A stretch of DNA of 64,000 nucleotides from Candolleomyces eurysporus. Taxonomy: Eukaryota > Basidiomycota > Agaricomycetes > Agaricales > Psathyrellaceae. Below the pieces are notes generated by a model, which worked only from the letters and a program-made list of their open reading frames with translations, searched no databases and was not told the DNA's origin. A program made the translations under genes and the position numbers. The stretch covers positions 54,597-118,596 of the forward strand of contig JANBPK010000733.1 in assembly GCA_027579435.1 (NCBI GenBank), in the 5' to 3' direction. Shown here in pieces: positions 34,410 through 47,720 of the stretch. Within the stretch, counting starts at the first letter, position 1; every line of letters starts with the position of its first letter.

Positions 34410-36013
34410 ATGTCCCTAATTGACGAAGCCGCCTCNGTTGACGCGTTCAGTAATGTCCCGGTAATGTAGTTATANTTCATCAAGCTCTTAAAGTGACTAG
34501 TTGNCTATCTATCCCATCTTTGACAGCGATTTATCCAACGTTTACACGGATGACCCAGCTCTTCGTAAAGAGTTGGTCGCCCNAGTCAGAGATGCTTGCA
34601 TTCGAGTGGGGTTCTTTTACGGTAAAATAAANTTTCTTACTGCAATGNANGATNTAGGCTATATCTCGANACCCCAGTGTCCAATCATGGGATNCCAGAG
34701 AGCACCANTGCAANTGCTCTGGACGCTGCCAAACGCTTCTTTGCCCTACCTCTTGACANCAAGATGGAGGTGAGCGGAACCGNAATNACTNGTATNGAAG
34801 GTGCATNAGTCTGACTNNAGCGAATCACCTCGTACGCTATCGCTCATNCAGATCGAAAACAAGAAACANCCTAACTTCAAGGGATACTCTCCTCTCCTGA
34901 GNGGCAACAANGATCCCTANGGTAAAGGAGATCTNCAAGAGGGNTTCGANTTTGGNTGGGANGACTTGGANNNGTCTGCNAAAAGCCATGACGAGAGTGC
35001 CCAAGGTGTCATGGCNGGCGCCAACGTTTGGCCATCCGAGGACTCNGTATCTGGCTTCAGGAATGCAGCTTTGAGTTACTAGTGAGCGTCCACCATAGCC
35101 TGCCGCGTTNAAAGATCCGCTGAAGCAAGTGCGAACAGTCATGCTGCGACTAAGCTAGGAAAGGCACTATTCCCTCTCTTCGCGGAGGCGTTAGACCAGC
35201 CATCCAATTTCTTCCAGGATAAGGTCAGGCATATGGGACAGAGCGTTCATCTCATACGCCGTNNCTCNNTNTNNNNTTCATCTNNNCTTNAGACNCTTCA
35301 CTCGGCAGCCTTNATGAAACTGTTGTANTATCCACCTCAAACCGGGCCAGTCGANGACAGAGTGATTGGCATCGGNGCGCACACAGAGTAAGCANTNTCT
35401 CTTTGGNTTNGACTCCGCACCNGGGCTAATTCGGTACCCAGCTGGGAGGTGTGTTCAGCTNGNCCCCTTATTAACAAACGCTCGATACCGTGAATTTGAT
35501 CCCACTCATGCAGTGCTTCACCATTCTCTGGCAACAACCAGGAATTCAAGCTTTGCAAGTGCTGAACTCGGAGAAGCAATGGATTAATGCACCTCCTATC
35601 GAGGGAACCCTNGTGATCAAGTAGNGTATCGCGACATCANAAACAGNATTCGANCTTCGCTGACCCATTNNTAGCCTTGGGGACGANTTTGCGCGACTNA
35701 CGAGTGCGTTNCANCGACNNTATCTCAGATNGTCGACTTGCNNAANCTATTCTAGACGGTATATTCAANTCGACNGTGCACCGAGCGATCAACAGGAACG
35801 GGGTCGAGAGATATTCTATCCCACTGTTCTTCGGAATCGATTACAATGCCAAACTGGAGGTTGGTACAGACTTGTNGNTTATAATTTCGCTACTCACCGC
35901 CCCTACAGCCAATGCCAAATTGCGTCTCTCCCGAAAGACCGTTCACATACGAAGTGATTACGGCCGGGGAATATATCAAATCTCGCTTGACTGCAACGTA
36001 CAATCACAAGTAG
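34410..36013 (+). CDS. 2-oxoglutarate/Fe(II)-dependent dioxygenase, tandem copy 1
   Basis: Isopenicillin-N-synthase-like oxygenase, predicted about 340 residues in many small exons. Starts MSLIDEAASVDAFSNVPVID, then LSNVYTDDPALRKELVAQVR, DACIRVGFFYVSNHGIPEST, AAKRFFALPLDTKME, a GKGDLQEGFEFGWEDL block, and the iron site GIGAHTDWECFTILWQ, where the Asp-Trp-Glu codons depend on a 7-nt exon (35442-35448). Further on are HRAINRNGVERYSIPLFFG, giving the distal His and the R-x-S 2OG site, and a C-terminus SRLTATYNHK. More than 40 N bases fall inside; one possible TAN codon (34918-34920) could be Tyr or stop. Substrate unknown. It is the left member of a tandem pair about 2.75 kb apart. Integrity cannot be guaranteed because of the ambiguous bases. 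Confidence 0.72.
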
Positions 36014-37157
36014 CANATAATGTATTGATACTGCCATCTCCAGGGTTCNTTCGTAGGCTTCAGCCTTTAATATGNCATTATTTATTGTCAAAAATTCCTC
36101 AGTTTCAANGCGGAANTTTCAGCATTGACAACCTCAAAAAAGCAGCGNGCTTGCCAAATATGGGAGCTGGCGTCGGGTCCCTTCCGAGCTCCACTTTCGA
36201 ACTTCCACCGATCGTGGATGCCTGGAGATACACTAGTGGAGCCTCGCTCCCACCAAAACAATCGAAAATTTCGTCTTTTTTATCGAAAAACAACCATGTA
36301 GCAAATTTCTTGTATTGTCGCGTCAACCAGGCAATAGCGCTGGTGGAATTGCGATGGTTTTCTGCCCTTCCCGCCACTATGAATAGTTTTGAGAATTTTC
36401 AAGTTTCTTTGAGCTCTGAAATGTTGGAAAATTGTTGGAATGAATTCATCATTCACAGCTTTAAACAGCAGTGGGTAATGTTAGATACGTCAAAATTCAA
36501 GATCAATATTTTCCAGAGTATTTGAGAGATGCGAGAGGATGCGAGCCACGAGCCCAATACATGATTGACGCGCGGGACGTTTCATCCGAGTCAATTCCGA
36601 AGTACAGCGTGTCTGTCATTAAACAGTGGAACCGAATACCTACCAGTTGGTCCTTTGGTGCAACTTACAGTCATTTGCATACGCTCTGTCAGTTTTGTGA
36701 GATGGGTTGTGACTGCTGTCAAGGGTATGAGGTATGTCTGACGTCGGGCAAGCGTGAAATTAATATTTTGTCAAGTCATTCTGCTGGAGTNAAAAAACGA
36801 AACTGACAGAACTTATGCAAATAACTGTAAGCTTGCACCCACGTTTTTCAGTGGAACCACAAGTTTCTGTCGAAGAATACTGTTTTAAGCGTCGTCCGCG
36901 AACGCACTGCTGGCTGGTGGCTGAGAATGTACGCGTTGCTGTTGAGAATGAAATGTAGCTTACTGAATTTGGCATAGTTCTGTTTGTACAGCGGCGCCAC
37001 AACTCGGTCACTTTGAGCAGAATGTTCCTTGCTTGTTGTACTGTCGACCGAGATGGCAATAGAATTTGTATTTGTTGGTTCATCGAGCGGAACATCCATT
37101 CGCCTCACAAAAGCTGGTCCCGGTCTGTAGTTTATCTTCCACCTGCAGCCCTGATCA
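36014..37157. other. Spacer between the dioxygenase copies
   Basis: 1.14 kb, more AT-rich than neighbours. The first ~50 bases resemble the sequence following copy 2, and the last ~40 resemble that before copy 1. The middle holds no recognisable gene; frames at 36471-36806 and 36760-37288 look like chance. Confidence 0.5.
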
Positions 37158-40872
<3,715 letters not shown>

Positions 40873-41548
40873 TTTTTTTCGAACGGCAGCTGGTGAGGAT
40901 GGTTCGAAACTGATAGCAAGAAGCGAAGATAATCTCAAAACGCCTCACATGATAGCTTAATCTCAGTTAATTCGCCGGTGCATGAGTCAGATTGATGGCA
41001 TCAACGCCGGCTAGGACAATCAATTCAAGTTCTCCCTTTTCATCTCGTACTTGCTGCGGAACTGGCGTTTGCTGAAGATAGTCGGCGCAGTAAGGCCCAA
41101 AAGCTCATCGTATGATCCTCAGCTCCAATAACTTTGTAATAACTTGTCGTTTGGGACGCTAGCGCAGCCGCCTTTTCGCCAGGGTACCTCATGGCTCTTC
41201 GCTGCGCAACCGGAAACGCCTACTTTCTTGACTCGGGCTGGCGTTTCTGACTCGAAAGAGTTCTCCGAACAACCGGATGCGCATCCATTCTATCTGTCTG
41301 CCGTCGTACCCGTGCTATTTTCAGGCTGCAGCTCTATGTTCTATTGAAACTTGAAAGCGTCGAGTCATGGCCAACTTGAGCATCTCTCCGGGACGATAGC
41401 TTCTCCCCTTCGCCCTCAGCGTGGTATGAATGTGGATTCTAAAAATTCTATCTAGTGTCCCAACTTCTTATAAGACGGCTGTATGAACAGACTGAGGCAT
41501 CATTCTACCACATTTCCAACAACCCTAGGCCTCAATTACTCCCATAAT
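40873..41548. promoter_or_regulatory. Divergent upstream region, PRMT3 / small protein gene
   Basis: 676 bases between divergent genes. A TTATAAGA sequence near 41468 lies about 80 bases before the small-protein start and is a possible TATA element. No gene supported. Confidence 0.4.
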
Positions 41549-42086
41549 ATGACAGAACAGAACCCTCAGAACCCTAACCCTTCTCTGGCGTCTCTTCAGT
41601 CGTCGACTACTATTACCTCGACCGCACCCCTCATACCCGAGAGGAAACCGCCGCAGAAGGACTTTGAAGCTGCCCTGGCCTCCTTGCAGTCGAGATACGG
41701 GATGGGAGGCGACATTCCTCCCCCCAAGAACACTCCCTCCAACAAATTACCGGACCCCAATAACAAGGTCCCTAGGATGCCATTGCCGACGGCATCTTCA
41801 TCCACTTCTCCCACATTGGGACAATCTCCTTCTTCGTCCATGTCATCTGTACCTTATTCGATCGATTCCAACAGCCGAGATACCCAGAAAGGTCTTAGGG
41901 CAACTCTAAAGAGGAAAGGGCTTTCCCTTCTCCCCACCCTGCGCAGTAGGTTTCTTCAAATGCCGTAAGGGGAATTTATGCTGATCATGCGGTCACATCT
42001 CAGAGAAAGACAAGGGTGCTGCAAAAGGGGAGGAGAACGATGCGAGTGGTGTAGAGGAAGAGGGTGTACAGGACAAATCGCTGTAG
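41549..42086 (+). CDS. Small Pro/Ser-rich protein, unknown function
   Basis: Predicted three exons, about 147 residues, not recognised. Starts MTEQNPQNPNPSLASLQSST, then the most conserved-looking core PPQKDFEAALASLQSRYGMG followed by GDIPPPKN, then a Ser/Pro-rich region. Splicing out a 55-nt intron after DTQK and a second short one joins VGFFKCQ to KDKGAAKGEENDASGVEEEG and VQDKSL, ending at 42084-42086. The DFEAALASLQS-YG helix pattern suggests a short interaction motif rather than an enzyme. The acidic tail and intron phases support the model, but without homologues I cannot test it. An unspliced reading ends earlier, at 41968. Confidence 0.5.
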
Positions 42087-42495
42087 CTGCATTTTCATGA
42101 TCAGAAGCTGTACCTTCAAATAGAGTTTCGGCGTTGAATCGAATATGGTGGCTGTTTCAAGCTGTTAAATTGTGCTTGGATGGACTCGAGACGCAGAAGC
42201 ATCTGTGAGTCCGCGACTCACACGGAACGTCTGGACTTGAAACTCTAGTCCTCAAGTAACCCTAGCCCTCCTCGAGTTTACATCCAGTACCCTGCAGTGC
42301 TAGCGCTCCGCAGTTTTGTAATAGAGCAACTTATCAGTTGGAATCACGTATCTCCTGTGGGCCCAGGGTGAGCGCGTAGGTAAGTAGATCACCGAAATAA
42401 CCGATCTAGGCAAGACTGCGGTACCGATTCTATTGCTACCTCGACGGCTGCGCACTTTACCGGTGGATTGACCGAATTTGTGGAGTACAAACTGG

Positions 42496-42503
42496 TATAA
42501 AAG
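42496..42503 (+). promoter_or_regulatory. TATA box (TATAAAAG)
   Basis: Perfect TATAAAAG about 93 bases before the start codon of the small Ser/Lys-rich gene at 42596, followed by a C/A-rich leader (ACACGCAGACACACC), typical of highly or inducibly expressed fungal genes. Confidence 0.6.
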
Positions 42504-42595
42504 ACGGCCCAAACCATGACAATTTCTACAACACGCAGACACACCAGTCCTCGCTTACTACTACACAACCAAGCACTCAGCTAAAGCCAAACACA

Positions 42596-42925
42596 ATGAA
42601 CACCCAAGCTTCTCAATCCGTTTCCTCCCTTGCTAGCACTGCTCAGCAGTCCACTATGTCTTCGTCTTCGACGAAGTCGCTCTTACCCAGCTTCCTGAAG
42701 AACAAGTCTTCTGGTATGTTTACTTACGCTCAGATCTGACGTTGGTGCTGACCAGGGTCAATAGACGGGGGCAAGAAATCGGAGGCCGATGCAAAGGCCG
42801 ATTCCAAGAAGGACGAATCGAGCTCTTCCAAATCAGAGCCTTGGTCGCATTCAGACTTCGCAAAGAAGGCCGCTGCAAACGGCTGGGGTGCCCCTACAGC
42901 AGGAAAGCCATCCATGGGGATCTAA
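42596..42925 (+). CDS. Small Ser/Lys-rich protein, unknown function
   Basis: Two exons, 95 residues or so, with one intron of about 43 nt (42715-42757). Sequence starts MNTQASQSVSSLASTAQQST, includes LLPSFLKNKSS, and after the intron reads GSIDGGKKSEADAKADSKKD and ESSSSKSEPWSHSDFAKKAA before NGWGAPTAGKPSMGI. Highly hydrophilic, no membrane segment, likely disordered with a short amphipathic FAKKAAANGWG end. A strong TATA box 93 bp upstream and a C/A-rich leader point to high or inducible expression. Not recognised; composition resembles small stress-type proteins, but that is only an impression. Confidence 0.55.
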
Positions 42926-43096
42926 CGACCGTTCAATTTCCCTTCTATTCTTTCTCTTTCCGCTATTATTCGCTTTTCGCAAACACCCTCTGTTGTACAT
43001 CGTGGCTCCTATTTATTCCCAACATTTCAGCGACACACAATCGATTTAAAAAAACATAGTGGCGTACCTGTATTTATATGTAGTAAATCAATAGTC

Positions 43097-44106
43097 TTAC
43101 ATGAAATCTTCCTCCAATTCTCTCCCATACTTGCGCGGAACATCTGGGTCTTCCTCGACGTTGAAGAGAGCGTCGTAGGATCGTGCCGCTTTTTCAGCCT
43201 CACGAGCCTTCGAAAGTTCCTGTTCGGCTTTTCGCTGTTGCACAATGACGCCATGGTGAGTCATCAAAAGGAGAGGAAGGAAAGGTCATACATACCCGTT
43301 CGTTAGCGGCTGCTCGCTTGACTGCAGATTCCTGCTTGAGGCGGTCGACGCGCTCTTGTTCGTGGTCCACCTCCCTCTCAACTTTGGTCTTGTTCAGCCG
43401 GTTGACAATTGGGTTTTCACGTCTTGGAACATGGACTGTTGATGGTCAGTCATCTTATATTCGAAGTGTTCTCATGCAGAAGAGCACTCACCCCGCTTGA
43501 CCTGAGCGAAGAGAATCAGACGAGTTCACAGCAAAAAATACAGTGGGACTCCTCACCTTTTTGTCGTTGTGGAACGACACTTGTCCAACGGCCATATCAC
43601 CTGTTTTCTGAAAATCAAGGTCGGCAAGATAATTCATGTGTGCAGGAAGGGTCCATTTAGTACCTTCAGGTTGTCACCGGGAGTGTAGATGATGGTAAGA
43701 TTGTCCTTCTTGTTGCCTGGAAGTCATGGGTCGAAGAACCTGGTTGTGCTAAGAGAAAGGGCGCCCACCTTCGATGGAGTTGGCCTTTACGAGCTGGGCA
43801 CAGTCGATGAGCAATCCCTCTGGAATAGCGTCCCAGGTCATTTCCTCGGGCATTCTGAGGTAGACATGCGCTGACGAGAGCTTGTCAACATGGAACCAGA
43901 CGTCCTGGGGCCATGCATATCTAATCAGCTCCTCATCTACGGAAATTAAGGTCAATGTTTGTTGCAGAATGCCAGTGAGCCTTACTTTCTACCTTGTCCC
44001 GACCCATGTAAATGGTCGCTGGTGGGCTGGTTGCTGCAAAGAAATGTTAGAGTAGCTCATGCACGCAGGAAGAATGCATGCCTGTCGACGTAAAGAAAAG
44101 GACCAT
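43097..44106 (-). CDS. CCDC25/Jlp2 family protein (NFACT-R/DUF814 domain)
   Basis: Homologue of human CCDC25 and yeast Jlp2, about 215 residues. N-terminus [20 protein letters not shown], then the highly conserved block [20 protein letters not shown] followed by [51 protein letters not shown] and SFHNDKK. The C-terminal coiled coil contains [12 protein letters not shown] then Glu/Arg-rich repeats, ending [19 protein letters not shown] and EEDFM. At least seven exons: intron 1 appears to have a GC donor (ACAG/GCATGC), and one exon is just 10 nt (43492-43501), encoding VKR. The domain binds nucleic acid in related NEMF proteins; function in fungi is not established. Divergent from RBM25. Confidence 0.88.
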
Positions 44107-44395
44107 TGCGATAATGTGGAAGGTCGTCGAGGTTGAGGATTCGGAAGTGAAATGCGCAAGAGGCAAGGCTTGGCGCTCGTGCACTGCAGCCATGCCAATG
44201 CCATGCCTGAGACTGTGGGAAAATCTTTTACCGTATCTCTGACACAACCACCACCAGCGTTCCTGCCACAACCTCTACCCATTTCCAAGCCAACCACCAC
44301 CACCACCGGCACTTTCATCGGTGCGTCTTATACCATTTATGCTTCGCTATTTCCTTTGACAATGACCTCGTTTTTAGCAGACATTCAAGACGAAG
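44107..44395. promoter_or_regulatory. Divergent promoter, CCDC25-like / RBM25
   Basis: 289 bases between the two start codons. A CCACCACC-rich stretch (44250-44310) and a pyrimidine tract with TAG/CAG signals just before the RBM25 ATG are present, so an untranslated 5' exon for RBM25 is possible. Confidence 0.45.
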
Positions 44396-46595
44396 ATGTT
44401 GCCTAATAGGATTGGACTTGGTCTGCGTCCCCCATTGCCGTCTTTCGGCCAGGGTCCCTCAATGCAAGCTCTTGCTCAGCAGCAGCAGCAAATGCAATTT
44501 ATGCAACATCCAATGCAGAAATCAGCGACACTGTTCGTGGGCTCGATATCAGGGGGAATAACAGACGCCTTCCTGAATGAACTGCTGGGTGTAGGTTTCA
44601 CCCTTCTGGCCGGCCTCGACATATACTGATGATGGTCCTCCTTTCCTTAGTCCTGCGGCAAAGTGAAATCCTTCAAACGTCTGATAACGCCTGCCAACAA
44701 ACCGCAAGGATTCGGATTTGCTGAATTCGAGGAACCGGACGCTGCGCTCAGGGCGCTTGACCTGTTGAATGGCGTAGAATTGCCCGCTTTGGAGGATGGT
44801 TGTGCAAATAAAAAGCTTCTGGTGCGTTAATCGTCTTATGTTCATTCTTTGCAAGCCTACACTGTTGCTGTCCAGATCAAGGCAGACGAGAAAACCAAGC
44901 ATTTCTTGGATGCATATGCGTCTCAGAAGATGAAAACGGATGTGAGTCACAAATACCCCGTGTTGGTACAGCATATCTCATCAGCCCGGTTTTGCAGGAG
45001 GAAGAGCAGAGAATCGCAGACGCAAAGAAGAAAATCGACGACATGGTGGCAGACATCACCCGTGCCCAGCAGGAATCCGCGAGCAGCGGACAGATGAATA
45101 AAGAGAAATATGTCATTCCACCACACTTGCACGACCTGCAAGAGTCAGATCTCCCTGAAACTCAGCGTGGCTTGGTTATTTCCGAGATTGCGCAGTTCCG
45201 AGAGCGGGCGGCTAAACGCGAGAGAGAGAAGTTGCGGGATGTCCAGGCTAGTATTCCTGTCCTTGCCCCCAGCGGACCGAAAACTCGTGAATGGGGCAAG
45301 GCCCCTGCTACCCCTGGCACAAACGCTGCAAAGNCCCCCGCACAACTACGCCAAGTCTGGCTTCGTGAAATCGGATGAAACCATCACTCCTGAGTTCCAT
45401 TCTACGCCGGCTCCTAAGACAGACGAAGAGCTGGAGAATGATAGGAAGGAAGCTCGGCACAAAGAGGAAGAAAACTCGTTCAAAGATGTGCGTCCATCGT
45501 CCTTCCCCATTGCTTGCGTAGCTAACGTTATCCCAGAGGGAGCGCCGATACGAACCCAGAGAGCGACAGCGCATACAAGCCATCGAAAGGGGGATTTCTC
45601 GTGAGCAGGCAGAGAAAGATGCCCAGGAACGCGACAAAGTCGAAATGAAACACCGCCTGGACGTCTGGGACGATGACGAGAGCGATGAACTCTTCTATGT
45701 TGATCGGTGAGTTATTTTCATTCTTTACGCTTTACTTTTATGGACGTGCTATTCTTTAGGGTGAGATGGCGCCATATCCGAGCTCGAAGACTGGAAACGG
45801 AGGAAGCAAGCGATGAGAAATCGAGGAAGTATGAAGAACAGGAGGCAGAAAACTTGCGAAGAGAATCCGAAGAGTTTTTGGCAAGACAAATGGATGAAAT
45901 GCAATCCCTGGCTGAGGAGCAGCGCAAAGCTGGCATGCTGCTGGATGATGGCGCTCCTGTGAGACTCAATGTTTCCATCGCGCCGGGAACGGGAGGAACC
46001 AAGGAGAAAGAAGCAGCGTCAGATAAATCCAAGACTGCCGTGGTGTTTGCGGAGGAGGACGAGGAGGATGACGCGTTGAAGAAACGCAAAGCACCATTAG
46101 TGAAGTTGGACTTCAGTGTGGCCGAGAGTAGCGAACAAATTCGCGAACGTCTCCTTCGCATCAAGGACTCCGTACCTCATGATAAAGAGTCGCTATTCAA
46201 AGCCAAGATTCGGTGGGATGCACTGTCTGATGTAAGCATTTCATCTCTCTAGCAGTTCACGCGCTGATGAGGCCACCAGACCATGATTGACCGCAAATTT
46301 GAGCCACTGGTAAAGCGCCTGATGACAAAATATCTTGGAGAAATGGAGGAAGAAGATCTCATCCTCTTTGTTCTCGAGCACCTAAAAGACCACAAATCGC
46401 CGCAGAAGTTGGTCGAAGGCCTCGAACCTGTACGTATTCATCTCAGAAGTGATTCCCACTCCCTGACTTCGATCTTCCCAGGTGTTGGAAGAAGAAGCTC
46501 TTGAATACGTCGTCGGCCTTTGGAGACAGATCATTTTTGAGAGCATGGCCTACAACGACGGTATTCTAACGGAGAAGATGCTCGTCGATGAGTAG
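44396..46595 (+). CDS. RBM25: RBM25-like splicing factor (RRM plus PWI)
   Basis: Nuclear U1-snRNP-associated alternative-splicing factor family (yeast Snu71-related). About 570 residues. Gln-rich N-terminus (QALAQQQQQMQFMQHPMQ), RRM with RNP-like SATLFVGSISGGITDAFLNE and KPQGFGFAEFEEPDAALRAL, then IKADEKTKHFLDAYASQKMK as in RBM25, a charged Arg/Glu coiled region (RERAAKREREKLRDV, ENDRKEARHKEEEN), and a C-terminal PWI domain: IDRKFEPLVKRLMTKYLGE, EEDLILFVLEHLKDHKSPQK, LEEEALEYVVGLWRQIIFES. Stop at 46593-46595. The N at 45334 must be dropped to give AAKPPHNYAKSGFVKSDE. Eight or so exons with clean short introns. Confidence 0.9.
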
Positions 46596-47720
46596 TTTTC
46601 CAGGGAAGACAGTTGTCTACGGTGTCCGAGATCGGATGCAGGTACGTCTGCGTGGCGTCGACCGTTTGTCACCACTGAGGATTACCGGTTGCGAGGACGG
46701 CATTCAATAGTTGGAGTTTGGGATGTGGTCTGCTAGGCTTTTGCGGGTAGTTTTGTTGACAGTCATTCGGTCGAGTCCGTTTACCGCTCATGTGAGTTCG
46801 CCATTTCGATTTACCCCGCGTTGGACAATGATAGTATTGTTTCGGTGGTATTCCTGGGCAAGTGGGACAATCAAGCCTCAAGGTGCAGGAGGCGCCTACA
46901 TACATTGATTTCGCTACATCTCTTCTGATGGGAANGCGTTACCGATACGGTGAGTGACAAACTCAGAGTGAAATATGCTCCGTGTCAGCATGAGCCATCG
47001 ACTAAGCCGCGGTCGGCTGCCAGGAGGCTTCAACTTGGCGGCCATACAAGGTGAGTACTCCACCGGAGGGAAAGTATCGACCACCTGAATCCCTTCGTCA
47101 GATCGGGTGAGCAGGTGGCTCCAGTGCTAGTCTGGGTATGGTCTGCAGGTAGCGTCGGAGATCAGGTAATGCATCTTCCCATGTTGCTCGAGGTTGAATT
47201 CCACGCANAATGCCAAAATGCCGNTGTCCACACCATTGAGTCCATTCACGCGCATCTCAACCGAACTTGTCAGATAGCCATCTGCCCCTCTTACCGCCTC
47301 ACCGTCCTCCACGGGAGCTAAGAAAGGTCTCTCATAGATGATTCTCCGCGGCAGAAAGTCCGCTTGACCACCTTTTAGTTGAGAAAGATTCAGGATATGA
47401 CACAACCCTGTCTCATAGACCGGACGCTGGCGAGTGAACATGTATGTCATTGATGTAGGCATCACGGTGTCGCATCATCTGAGGATTCTCACAATGATGT
47501 CAAGGCTGCTTCTTTCTGTCAGTGTCTCCACCCCAACTTTTATATGCACTCCTGCAGGAACTTCGGGTGGGGTTAATCGGTCCTGATATCTCGGGTCTAC
47601 ATGCACATGGTTAGATCTCGACTGATCAGCGACTTTTAACGGTCGGTGCTTGCCAAGGGAAAGGCTCCTGTGGTATAAANTAAGAGACGCCTCGAGCGGG
47701 TCTTCAGCCGCTCTGACGGA
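46596..47720. other. RBM25 3' flank and trehalase promoter; weak minus-strand frame
   Basis: 1.1 kb. A minus-strand frame at 47127-47462 (about 111 codons, starting MPTSMTYMFTRQRPVYETGL) has fairly protein-like composition, including NGVDSGILAFCVEFNLEQHG if its N is read so. It has no domain I know, no supporting introns, and lies in what should be the trehalase promoter. I do not call it a gene. Confidence 0.35.

Noticed and set aside
47127..47462. Minus-strand frame of about 111 codons
   Set aside because: Protein-like composition but no domain, introns or context; sits in the trehalase promoter and includes two N bases.
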